From NCBI GenBank assembly GCA_963763955.1, contig CAVXQP010000024.1, positions 62,001 through 126,000 of the forward strand: a stretch of DNA of 64,000 bases, read 5' to 3'. Below the pieces are notes generated by a model, which was not told the origin of the DNA, ran no database searches, and worked only from the letters and a program-made list of their open reading frames with translations. Of the stretch, positions 34,423 through 43,500 are shown in pieces. Position 1 is the stretch's first letter. Every line of letters begins with the position of its first letter. The translations under genes and the position numbers were made by a program. Source of the stretch: DASUPK01 sp963763955 (GTDB lineage: Bacteria; Actinomycetota; Thermoleophilia; Solirubrobacterales; 70-9).

Positions 34423-36294
34423 GTGAATCCGCCCGTGACACGGTCACGGACCCGAGAAGGGGAGGCACCACGGCCTGGGCGTCCGGCTCGGCCCCCGCGC
34501 GCCCAGCGCGGGCCGCTCACCGAGCGCCAGCGGCGACTGCGCCGCCGCGCGCTGCCGCTGGCGGTCGTCGCGCTGATCGCCTTCATCTTCGGCGTGATCA
34601 GCGCCGCCGGCAGCCCCGAGCAGGACATGGCAGAGCGATTCGTGAAGGACTGGGCAGATCAGGACTACAACTCGATGCACGACGAGCTCTCCGACTCGGC
34701 GCAAGCCCAGTACTCGGCGGCCGACCTGCGAAGCGCCTATGCCGACTCGCAGAACGCCTCCACTGCAACCGCGATCGATCCCGGCAGCGCCGACGGCCCG
34801 AAGAACGTCAACGGCACGGACGTGGTGGATGTCGGGGTGGGCGTGCGAACCAAGCTGTTCGGCAAGGTCGACGGGACCCTGCGCCTGCCGCTGGACGGCG
34901 GCAAGGTCGCCTGGAACCCGAGCCTCACCTTTCCGGGATTGCACACCGGCGAGCGGGTGGGTCGCCGTCTGACGCTGGGACGACGCGCTTCGATTCTCGC
35001 CAAGAACGGCACGGCCCTCGCACAGGGACCCACCGACAACCGCAGCTCGCCCCTCGGCTCCGACGCGATCGATGTCGCCGGAGAGACCGGAGCGCCCGAC
35101 ACCGAGGAGCAGGCGAAGCTCCAGGAGGCCGGTTATCCAAGCAACGAGGACACCGGTGTGAGCGGACTCGAACTCGCCTTCAACGACCGCCTCGCGGGCA
35201 AGCCGAGCGGGCAGCTGCTGGCGGTCAAGGACGGGACCCCGCTCCCGGACGTTCCGGCGAACACGCCCGGCCGCGTTCTGGCCACAGCGCACGGTGCAAC
35301 CGGGCAGCCGGTCAGAACCACGATCGACTCCCACCTTCAGTCGACCACCGTGAACGCGCTGGGCGGCCAGTCCGGTGGGGTGGTCGTCCTCAACGCCCGG
35401 AACGGAAAAGTGCTCGCCCTGGCCGGGTCAGCCTATTCCGCCCCGCAGCCGCCCGGGTCCACCTTCAAGGTGATCACGACGACCGCTGCCCTCGAGCACC
35501 ACGACGTGAAGCTCAGCGACACCTTCCCGGTCCTCACGGAGATCAACCCGGATCCGAATGCCGGCGCGCGTGTCGTCCACAACGCCCACGACGAGGCCTG
35601 CGGCGGGACCTTCACGATCGCGTTCGCGAAATCGTGCAACAGCGTCTTCGCTCCGCTGGGCGTCAAGGTCGGCGCCGAGAACCTGGTGAAGACGGCCGAG
35701 GACTACGGATTCAACCAGCCGGTCACCCTCTACAACGCCTCGGCCACGGCAGCCGCCCAGCCGAACCGGATGACGATCCCGAGCGCCGCCGACCTGAACG
35801 CCGAGCCGACGCACACCGATCTCTCCGTCACCGCCTTCGGGCAGGGCAAGGTTCTCGCCACGCCGCTGGGGATGGCGTCCGTCGCGCAAACCGTCGCGAA
35901 CGGCGGCGTGCGGGACCCGACCCCCATCGTCAAGGACCCGGCGCTGCGGAGCTCCGCCAAACCCGTCCAGGTCACCTCGAAGGCAAACGCCCGGGTGCTC
36001 ACCGGATTGATGCGCGCGGTCGTCACCGAGGGAACGGGCGTGGCCGCGAACCTCCCCGGGGTCCAGGTCGCGGGCAAGACGGGAACGGCCGAGCTGGGCC
36101 CCAAGCCCGGTGAGCCGCCGCCTCCCCCCGGACAGGAGGACACGGCAAAGCAGCTCGTCGACGGCTGGTTCATCGCCTTCGCGCCGGCCAACAAGCCGAA
36201 GCTGGCGATCGGGGTCATGCTGATCGACGCGTCCGGAGACGGCGGAACCACCGCGGCGCCGATCGCGCGCGAGATTCTTGGGTCGGCGCTGTGA
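34423..36294 (+). CDS. Penicillin-binding transpeptidase (class B PBP, MecA-N-like)
   Basis: About 623 residues: an Arg/Pro-rich cytoplasmic tail, one membrane helix (about 43-62), an NTF2-like MecA-N domain (AERFVKDWADQDYNSMHDEL) and a transpeptidase domain. The active-site motifs are SxxK in PPGSTFKV, SxN in AKSCNSVF and KTG in VAGKTGTAEL. It crosslinks peptidoglycan outside the membrane. GTG at 34423 is chosen because the helix must be kept and no later start precedes it. Confidence 0.9.
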   Translation: MNPPVTRSRTREGEAPRPGRPARPPRAQRGPLTERQRRLRRRALPLAVVALIAFIFGVISAAGSPEQDMAERFVKDWADQDYNSMHDELSDSAQAQYSAADLRSAYADSQNASTATAIDPGSADGPKNVNGTDVVDVGVGVRTKLFGKVDGTLRLPLDGGKVAWNPSLTFPGLHTGERVGRRLTLGRRASILAKNGTALAQGPTDNRSSPLGSDAIDVAGETGAPDTEEQAKLQEAGYPSNEDTGVSGLELAFNDRLAGKPSGQLLAVKDGTPLPDVPANTPGRVLATAHGATGQPVRTTIDSHLQSTTVNALGGQSGGVVVLNARNGKVLALAGSAYSAPQPPGSTFKVITTTAALEHHDVKLSDTFPVLTEINPDPNAGARVVHNAHDEACGGTFTIAFAKSCNSVFAPLGVKVGAENLVKTAEDYGFNQPVTLYNASATAAAQPNRMTIPSAADLNAEPTHTDLSVTAFGQGKVLATPLGMASVAQTVANGGVRDPTPIVKDPALRSSAKPVQVTSKANARVLTGLMRAVVTEGTGVAANLPGVQVAGKTGTAELGPKPGEPPPPPGQEDTAKQLVDGWFIAFAPANKPKLAIGVMLIDASGDGGTTAAPIAREILGSAL

Positions 36295-36295
36295 T

Positions 36296-36314
36296 GGGAC
36301 GGCTTCGCCGTCCC
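36296..36314 (+). terminator. Strong GC hairpin after the PBP gene
   Basis: GGGACGGCTTCGCCGTCCC forms an 8-bp perfect stem with a TTC loop, beginning 2 nt after the PBP stop. Two weaker GGCTTCGCC/GGGCTTCGCCC hairpins follow within 90 nt. Position fits a factor-independent terminator lacking a strong U-run; a dispersed repeat is the alternative. Confidence 0.45.
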
Positions 36315-36425
36315 GCTCTCGCTACACGGCTTCGCCATCAGGTCGCGGCTGCGAGCGGCCGCCCCACACTAAGTCGCCACTTCGGGCTTCGCCCTTCGTT
36401 CCAAGGTGGAGCGGCCTGGCAGCCG

Positions 36426-36737
36426 CTAGGGCATCCCGAACGCCACGCCCACCAGGGCCAGTCCGCCCCCGATCGCAGCGAGCACTCCCCCGACTCCCTC
36501 GAGCGCGAGGCCGAGAGGCACGCCGATCAGGGCGAGCGCGGTTCCCCCCGCGATCAGGGCCCACCAGTTGAGGCCGCCGGCGTCGGGCTCGGGGGCGGCG
36601 GGCGCGGTGAGGATGGTGCAGAAGATCATCAGGCCCACTCCGACCAGGCCGCCGGCGACTCCGAGGAGCTGGACCAGGACGAGGGCGGCTCCGATGCCGC
36701 CGATGACGAGCAGGGCCTGGAGCTGGGTCTTCCTCAT
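36426..36737 (-). CDS. Small four-helix membrane protein
   Basis: 103 residues, almost entirely hydrophobic, with four Gly/Ala/Leu-rich segments (QALLVIGGIGAALVLVQLLG is the first) and one Trp pair in the central loop. No family recognised. Downstream of the lipoprotein gene on the same strand, 28 nt away. Confidence 0.55.
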   Translation of the reverse strand: MRKTQLQALLVIGGIGAALVLVQLLGVAGGLVGVGLMIFCTILTAPAAPEPDAGGLNWWALIAGGTALALIGVPLGLALEGVGGVLAAIGGGLALVGVAFGMP

Positions 36738-36765
36738 GGCGACGGAGGGCTCCCCTCCCTCGAGC

Positions 36766-37332
36766 CTAGATGTCGAGAGTGATCTCGCCCGTCTCGCCCG
36801 CGTAGGTGATCTCCAGCTTCAGCGGCCGGTTCTCGGTGACGCCCTGGTTCATCAGGAAGAGGACGAGGGCCCCCTGTGTCGGGCCGTTGGCAGCGGGGGT
36901 GTCCGGCGCGGGGATGTCACCACCGCCGGCGAGGGGGGCGCCGAGCGGCGCCGCGAACGGCGTCGAGCTGGGCACCGCCGGGTACGCGGCACCCGTGGTG
37001 TCGACGACGCTCAGCTGGCCGGCAGTCGGGACGCTCACCGCGTGGTCACCCTCGTTGTGCATGGTCAGGAAGACGCCCAGGTAAGCCTTGCTCGGGGGCG
37101 GCGGCGGCTGCCCTTGCAGGTAGTCCTTGTCGTCCGGCTGGGCCGGATTGAGAAAGCGGGTCTCCTGCACATTGATCTTCAGGTCCCCGAGCTCGATCGG
37201 GACGCCCTCGTCCGCCTCCTTGCCGAGGTTGTTGCCGCAGCCGGCCACGCCCGCAAGGGCGAGGGCGAAGGCGACTGCCAGGGCTCCCTTGCGGCCGGGG
37301 CGCATGAGGGCGCGCAGTCTATCCGCAGGCAT
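36766..37332 (-). CDS. Lipoprotein with DUF4352-like domain
   Basis: About 188 residues. ATG at 37332 has a GGAGG site 6 nt upstream and gives a lipoprotein signal peptide with lipobox LAGVAGC. The mature part is an Ig-like beta domain containing GDLKINVQETRFLN, YLGVFLTMHNEGDHAVSVP and LEITYAGETGEITLDI, similar to the telomeric repeat-binding-factor-like DUF4352 fold common in Gram-positive lipoproteins. Probably surface-exposed; role unknown. Confidence 0.75.
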   Translation of the reverse strand: MPADRLRALMRPGRKGALAVAFALALAGVAGCGNNLGKEADEGVPIELGDLKINVQETRFLNPAQPDDKDYLQGQPPPPPSKAYLGVFLTMHNEGDHAVSVPTAGQLSVVDTTGAAYPAVPSSTPFAAPLGAPLAGGGDIPAPDTPAANGPTQGALVLFLMNQGVTENRPLKLEITYAGETGEITLDI

Positions 37333-37354
37333 GACGCCTCCGCCTCGTAGCGTG

Positions 37355-37855
37355 TCAGGCGGTCGTGGGGATCCGATCGCCGCCCGCGACCTCCGTGCGC
37401 GGGGGAACCGCACCCGATTCGATCTGCTCGCGCATCCGCGCGAGGGCCTTCTTCCAGCGCCGCCGCCACCAGCGCGTACGCCCGAGCTCCCGGGCGCGGT
37501 CGAACATCGAGGTCGGCGAAGTCCAGAAGGTGAGGGTCAGGTTAGTGGTGGGTCCGCCCTCCAGCTCCCAGACGGCGCGGATGGGCAGGCGATCGAGTCG
37601 CCCGCCGCGACCATGCTCGACGATCCGATACGGCCGCTCGGCCTCCGCGATCACGGTCTCCATATAGCGCACACCCGCGGGGGCGTCGACGCGGAAGCGC
37701 GCCGCGGCGCCCTGGCCGCTGGCCGGGATTCGCTCGAGGCGATAGTCGCTCGTGAAATGGTCCGTCCAGCTGGGCCTGATCGCGAGATCGCAGATGAAGT
37801 CGAAGACGCGCTCTCGCGAGGCGTCGATCGAGGTGCTGAGAGAGATCGGCCCCAC
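37355..37855 (-). CDS. SRPBCC (START/polyketide-cyclase-like) protein
   Basis: 166 residues with the helix-grip fold signature ISLSTSIDASRERVFDFICD and RPSWTDHFTSDYRLERIPAS, then beta strands (RYMETVIAEAERPYRIVEHG) and a long basic C-terminal helix. Such proteins bind small hydrophobic ligands in a deep pocket. Ligand unknown. It starts 22 nt before the lipoprotein gene on the same strand. Confidence 0.8.
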   Translation of the reverse strand: MGPISLSTSIDASRERVFDFICDLAIRPSWTDHFTSDYRLERIPASGQGAAARFRVDAPAGVRYMETVIAEAERPYRIVEHGRGGRLDRLPIRAVWELEGGPTTNLTLTFWTSPTSMFDRARELGRTRWWRRRWKKALARMREQIESGAVPPRTEVAGGDRIPTTA

Positions 37856-37996
37856 AGGCGGGCGATTCTATTGAGGACACGCCCGGAGTCCCTCGCCTCA
37901 CGCAAAGGAGGGCTGGAAATGATGGACTTTCCGTACCAGGGAGCGCGAAAAACTGGCCAATAAGCAGTACCGGCAGTACTATCGGCTGCACCCCCG

Positions 37997-38563
37997 ATGA
38001 CTGTGCTTGGACAGAGTGAGGACGACGTCCGCCATGCTGGAGAGCCCGCTGGTGGCGTCGGGTCCTTCATCTGCCAGGGGTGTTACTTCCCAGTCTCCTT
38101 CGAGCCGGCAGAATCGATTCCGAGGTGCCCCAACTGCGGCGGCACCGACTTCCGCCGGTCCTCGATGTTCGAGCAGCCCACGCTGAAGAGCATCGCGATC
38201 ACCCAGCGCTCCGCAGAGCCCGCGGAGTGGCTCGACGAGGTGCGGGATTCGATCGACGAGCCCGGCAAGTACTTGGCGATGTTCTCTGACGGGCGGACGC
38301 GCGTGATCGAGCTCTCGAACGGCTGGTCGCGAATCGGCCGGAGCCGCTCGGCGGACATCCGTCTCGACGATCCCACGGTCTCCCGCCGGCACGCGGTCAT
38401 CGTGCAAACGCCCGAGGGTGAGCTGCGGGTGCTCGACGATCGCTCGATGAACGGCATCCTGGTGAACGGGGAGTCCGTGGACTGGAGCCCGCTCACGGAC
38501 GGTGACGAGCTGCAGATCGGCCGCTACACGCTGAGCGTCATCGAGAGCGCCGGGACCGCCTAG
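37997..38563 (+). CDS. Zinc-ribbon FHA-domain protein
   Basis: 188 residues. An N-terminal zinc ribbon (FICQGCYFPVSF followed by PRCPNCGGTDF, two CxxC pairs) precedes a linker and a C-terminal FHA domain with GRSRSADIRLDDPTVSRRHA and LDDRSMNGILVNGE, the phosphothreonine-binding loops. FHA domains read Ser/Thr kinase signals. It converges on the partner-switching genes and shares a CTAG stop with the STAS gene. Confidence 0.85.
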   Translation: MTVLGQSEDDVRHAGEPAGGVGSFICQGCYFPVSFEPAESIPRCPNCGGTDFRRSSMFEQPTLKSIAITQRSAEPAEWLDEVRDSIDEPGKYLAMFSDGRTRVIELSNGWSRIGRSRSADIRLDDPTVSRRHAVIVQTPEGELRVLDDRSMNGILVNGESVDWSPLTDGDELQIGRYTLSVIESAGTA

Positions 38564-38919
38564 TCCGGCGCGCCGACAGCCCGAAGCGCTTCGCCCAGGA
38601 CCGGATCGATCGGAACCGAGTCCTGCATCGACACTGCGGCGAGCACCTCAGCGACGAACGAACGAGGCTGCACCACCAGGCGCAACTGCTGACGGCGGTT
38701 TCGCATGCGGGCCGCCGCGTCGAAGATCAGGCTGATCCCGGAGCTGTCTATGTAGATCGTCTCCGTCAGGTCCAGTACGAGCGCCCGGGATCTGTTCGAG
38801 ACGGCGTCGAGCAGGTGCTGACTCAGGTCCGCGACGTTGGAGGCGTCGATCTCCCCGGCCACTCGGGCCAGCTCGATGTCCCCATCCGATTCGACAGAAA
38901 GCCTGGCCAGGTCGGGCAT
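38560..38919 (-). CDS. STAS-domain anti-sigma factor antagonist
   Basis: 119 residues of the RsbV/SpoIIAA fold: LARVAGEIDASNVADLSQHL and LVLDLTETIYIDSSGISLIF, with the phosphorylatable Ser in DSSG. When dephosphorylated it binds an anti-sigma kinase and frees a sigma factor. ATG at 38919 follows the phosphatase stop by one base. The gene directly upstream encodes both phosphatase and kinase-like domains, which are its expected partners. Confidence 0.88.
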   Translation of the reverse strand: MPDLARLSVESDGDIELARVAGEIDASNVADLSQHLLDAVSNRSRALVLDLTETIYIDSSGISLIFDAAARMRNRRQQLRLVVQPRSFVAEVLAAVSMQDSVPIDPVLGEALRAVGAPD

Positions 38920-38920
38920 C

Positions 38921-40513
38921 TCATTCGCCCCCGATGCGTCTGCGCAGCTCCACGGTGGTCCCGTCGTCTCCCGCGTCGACAGCGACATCATCCATGAACT
39001 CCTTCATCACCGGGATGCCGCGCCCCCGGTTGTGATCTCTGGGCTCCCGCCACCCCCCGCTGTCTCGAACGGTCACGGTCGCCTCGCCGTCCTCCAGAGC
39101 CGCTCCCAGCCGGATCTTCGCGTCGCCCGGTCCGTAGGCATGCTCCACGGCGTTGGCGCATGCCTCCGTCACGGCGATGGCGAAGGCGGCGCAGTCGTCG
39201 TCGGTGCCCCCGTGCGCCGATACCCACCGCCGGATCAGGTGCCGGACGATGGCGAGCTGCTCAGCCTCGGCGGGCACGTGGACCTCCATCTGCTCGTACA
39301 GGCCGACCGCTCGCACCGCGAGCACGGCCACATCGTCCGGGACGGCGATGCCCTCTGTGAGTCGCTCGATGATCGAGCGGCACTTGAGCTCGGGCTCGTC
39401 GGGGGCCGCCGTGGCGGCCTCCACGAGCGCCGACTCGCCCTCCTTCAGGGTGCTCCCGCGGCGCTCGATCAGGCCGTCGGTGTAGAGCAGCAGGGTCTCC
39501 CCCGGAGCGAGCGTGATCCGCTGCTCGTCGTAGGTCTCGACCACGCCGGTGCCGAGAGGCGGGCCACCGGCGTCTGACAGGAATGTCCCGCTTCCATCGG
39601 CGCGGATCAGCAGTGGGTACGGGTGCCCGGCGCGGGCGAAGTCCACCACCCAGGTATCCAGGTTGACGGTCGCGTAGACCATCGTCGCCATGCGCAGCTG
39701 CTGCTGGTCGGAGAAGCGCGAGAGCTTGGCGAGCATCTCCGCCGGGCTCTCGACGTCGAGGGCGTACGCCCGCATCGCGCTGCGCAGCTGCCCCATGTGT
39801 ATGGCGGCCGCCAGACCATGGCCGGCGACATCCCCGATGGTCAGCCCAAGCCGGCGATGTCCGAGCTCAATCACGTCGTACCAGTCGCCCCCGACGGCGG
39901 TCTCCTCCGCCGCAGGCTCGTACCAGGCGGCCATGCTGACGCCTGGGAGCTGCGGAAGCCTGCGCGGCAGGAGGCTGCGCTGCAAGGTCTGCGCGATCTG
40001 CCCCTGGACCGCGAGGCGAGAGCGCTCGATCGAGAGCGCGACGCGATCGGCGACCAGCTGAAGTAGCTGCACGTCTCCCTCCTGGAAATCGCGGCGGGTC
40101 AGCGTTCCGACGTGGAGCACGCCAACGACCTTCCCCTCGACGATCAGCGGCACACCAAGCAGGGAACGGACGCGCTTCTCCCGCATCAGCGGGTTGACCA
40201 CCTCGATGGACGAGTCGTCGAGATCGGGAATGACCACGGGCTGGCGCGTTGCCGCCACGCGACCGGCGAATCCGCGTCCGATCGGCAGATGGAAACCGCG
40301 CTCGACCTCCTCCTCGAGGCCCTTGGCCGCCCTGGCGGCAAGCGTCCGGCCGTCGTCCTCGACGAGCAGGACGGCCGCCGTATCCGCGTGCAGGATGTCG
40401 GTGACGCGCTGCAGCAGCGCGTCGAGCAGATCGTCGAGGTCGAGATAGGCGAGAGCCGCCTCGGTGACCCGCTGGACGTCCTCGAGCCTGGTGGTCGCCT
40501 CGTCCGCAGCCAC
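38921..40513 (-). CDS. GAF-PP2C-HATPase fusion (RsbU/RsbW-type regulator)
   Basis: 530 residues in three parts. An N-terminal GAF sensor occupies about 10-165. A SpoIIE/PP2C phosphatase occupies about 180-390 (ETAVGGDWYDVIELGHRRLG and TIGDVAGHGLAAAIHMGQLR, with metal-binding Asp). A C-terminal HATPase_c domain like RsbW/SpoIIAB occupies about 400-530 (AIAVTEACANAVEHAYGPGD). One protein thus carries both the phosphatase that activates the STAS partner and a kinase-type domain that inactivates it or binds a sigma factor. The GAF ligand is unknown and no sigma gene is adjacent. Confidence 0.9.
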   Translation of the reverse strand: MAADEATTRLEDVQRVTEAALAYLDLDDLLDALLQRVTDILHADTAAVLLVEDDGRTLAARAAKGLEEEVERGFHLPIGRGFAGRVAATRQPVVIPDLDDSSIEVVNPLMREKRVRSLLGVPLIVEGKVVGVLHVGTLTRRDFQEGDVQLLQLVADRVALSIERSRLAVQGQIAQTLQRSLLPRRLPQLPGVSMAAWYEPAAEETAVGGDWYDVIELGHRRLGLTIGDVAGHGLAAAIHMGQLRSAMRAYALDVESPAEMLAKLSRFSDQQQLRMATMVYATVNLDTWVVDFARAGHPYPLLIRADGSGTFLSDAGGPPLGTGVVETYDEQRITLAPGETLLLYTDGLIERRGSTLKEGESALVEAATAAPDEPELKCRSIIERLTEGIAVPDDVAVLAVRAVGLYEQMEVHVPAEAEQLAIVRHLIRRWVSAHGGTDDDCAAFAIAVTEACANAVEHAYGPGDAKIRLGAALEDGEATVTVRDSGGWREPRDHNRGRGIPVMKEFMDDVAVDAGDDGTTVELRRRIGGE

Positions 40514-40540
40514 GGGAGGGCTAGATTCGCAGGTCGACTC

Positions 40541-43500
40541 TTACTCGGTCGAGATGCTTGGGTCCGCCTGGACCTTCTCCGGGATGATCATCAGGAAGCT
40601 CTGCCTGGCCTTGGAGGCGAGGCCCTGGACGCGATCGGCCTCCTCGGCCTGGTCGGTGGCCCGCAGCTCCGTCGCGTAGTGGCCGAGAAGGTCCTCGATG
40701 TCGAGCTGCCCCTCGGCGTCGAGCTCCTCCAGCGTCACCTTCGCGCCCTCGCCGAGACGGCGCTGGATCGCCTGGCGGTCCAGGCCGAGCTCGTCATTGG
40801 TCCTGATGTAGACGCGACCGCCGGTCATGCCGGCGCAGGCCCACGGGCCGATGTCCCCGAGGACGACCGCGCGCCCGGAGGTCATGTACTCGAAGGCGAA
40901 GCCCTTGGCGTTGGCGCGGTCTACGACACAGCCTCGCGAGTCGTCGAGCGCATGTTCGGGCTCGCCGGCCAAGACGACATCGGCGCCGGAGAGCCGGATG
41001 CAGAAGCGGGAGTCCGCCGAGCCCTGCACGAAGAGCCGGCCGCGCTGCGCGCCGTAGGCGAAGGACTTGCCGACCGAGCCGTTGATACGCTTGCCGTCGG
41101 CGTTCTTGCCCTTCAGGATCGAGATCGTTCCGCCCAGCATCGTCTTGCCGACACCGTCCTGAGCGCCGCCCTCGACCCTGCAGGTCACCCCCCACTCGTT
41201 GAAGGCGCCGAAGCCCTGCCCGGCGACGGAGCCACCGTTGAAGACGAGCTCCGCAAGCTGGTCGTTCTCGGTCCCCTCCGGGGCGCCGTCGTAGATCCGG
41301 GCCCGGGCGATCGCGCCGGAGAGCTCGGTGCCGAGCACGCGGTCGTGCGCGTCGGTGCGACGTGGGAACTCGACGCTCACGCAGGATCCGTCGAAGACCT
41401 TGTCGGCCACACCGGCGATCTCGGCGGAGGCCTGCTTCGGCTCCATCCGAATCGGCTTGGCGCGGACCAGGCCGGCCTCGGCGCGGGCCTCGACCAGCGC
41501 CTCCTCCTCGACCGGCAGGTCGAGCGGCTCTAGGTCCAGGAACTCCTCCAGCGGCGTGATCAACGGCGCCAGGTCGATCTTCTCCTCGTGGGAGATCTGC
41601 TCGAGCAGGTCATAGCGGCCGACCAGGTCCTGGGCCCGGTCGTAGCCGAGCGAGCCGACCACGGCCTTGACCTCCTCGCCCATCGCCTGGAAGAAGCGGG
41701 CGCAGCTCTCCGCGGCGTCGGCACCGGGAGGGGTGAACTTCTTGAGCCCGTGCTCCTGAGCCTGCTCGACGGTCTCGATCTGCGTGGCGATCCCGACGTG
41801 GCAGGTGTCGAGCTGGCAACCACGGCAGATCGTGCAGCCCAGCGAGACCATCGCCAGGGTGCCGAACGCGACCCGGTTCGCCCCCATGCAGTGGAGCTTC
41901 ACGATGTCGTGGGCGTGGCGATAGCCGCCGTCGGCCCAGATCTCGACGCGGTTGCGGATGCCGGCCTCCATCAGGGCGCGGTGCACAGAGCGGGTGCCGA
42001 TGTCCGAGGGCAGGCCGACATGCCGGAGAGCGTGCTGGCGCGCTGCGCCGGTGCCGCCCTCGAATCCGCTCAGCGTGATGATGTCGGCACCGGCCTTGGC
42101 GATGCCGAGGCCGATCGTCCCCACATTGGGGACCACCGGGACCTTGACCGAGACGCGCAGGTCGGGATTGACGGTCTTGAGCTCGTCGATCAGCTCCGCG
42201 AGGTCCTCGATCGAGTAGAGGTCGTGGTTGTTGGAGGGAGAGATCAGATCGGTCCCCGGGGTAGCGTTCCGGGCGGAGGCGACCTTCTCGGAGACCTTCT
42301 TGCCGGGCAGGTGCCCACCCTCGCCGGGCTTGGCGCCCTGGCCGATCTTGATCTCGGCGACGTAGGAGGAGTTGAGCATCTCGGCCGAGACGCCGAAGCG
42401 GCCCGAGGCGACCTGCTGCCCGCGCCATTTACGGAAGCGGCCGTACATGTCCGGGATCTCCCCACCTTCCCCGTTGATGCAGAGGATGTTGATCGCCTTC
42501 GCCGCCTCGGCGTAGGCGCGGAAGGCCGGCTCGGACTGGGAGCCGAAGCTCATCGAGCTGATCACGACCGGGTAGTCGTGATGGCCGACCGAGGCGTCGA
42601 CCTGCGACGGATCAACCGGCTCGCGGTCGGGCTCCTTGCGAAGGCCCATGATGTGGCGCATCGAGATCGGGCTCTGCGCCTCGAGCTCGCGGACCTTCTG
42701 CGAGTACTCCTCGAAGGTGCCGGACCCATTGGCCGTGGCGATCGCGGCCTTGTAGACCTTGGGGTAGAAGCGGAAGGTCTTCGCCGGCTTTGCCTCCTCG
42801 TCGCCGGTGAGGACCTTGTGGCGCTCGTCGGTGTCGCAGTCGAGCTGGGCGAACCCCGTTCCGGCCCGCTCCGATGCGGCGAACGCCTCGGTGTGGAAGA
42901 TCTCCGCGAGCTCGGGCTTGATGCCGATCGAGGAGAACTGGCGCGCATAGCCGCGGACCTCGTGGATACCGATGGTGGAGATCACCTTCTCGATGCCCTT
43001 GCGGAGAGCGGCGCAGAGGTTGGCGACGTCGTTCTCGTAGTCATCGACGCAGATCACCTCGACCATCACGTACGGGCAGACGCCGTTGGCCCCCAGCCCC
43101 AGGGCGAGCATCACGTCGTGGACGTTGCGGATCGCGGCCGACCGGAGGATCAGTGAGCAGCGGCGGCGGAGGTTCACCTCGCCCGGCCCGACCTGGAACT
43201 GCTTGAGAGCCTGATCGATCGCCGACGCGGCCAGATGCGGATCGACGTAGCGCCGCTCGCCGTCGTAGACCGTCCGGTCGGTGAGGACGAGCAGCTCGGC
43301 GCCCTCGGTGACCGCCTTGACGGCCTCCTGACGCAGGCGCTCGATCGCGCCCTGCGTGGTCTCCGACTCGAGCAGGGCGATGTCGATCGCCTTGGCACGG
43401 CTGCCGAATGCCTCCCAGAGGTCCTCGAGCACGTAGGTCCCCTGCTCGTTGGCGATCCGCCGGTAGGAGCTGTGCGGGAGAGGCGCCAGGTCGTGGTGCC

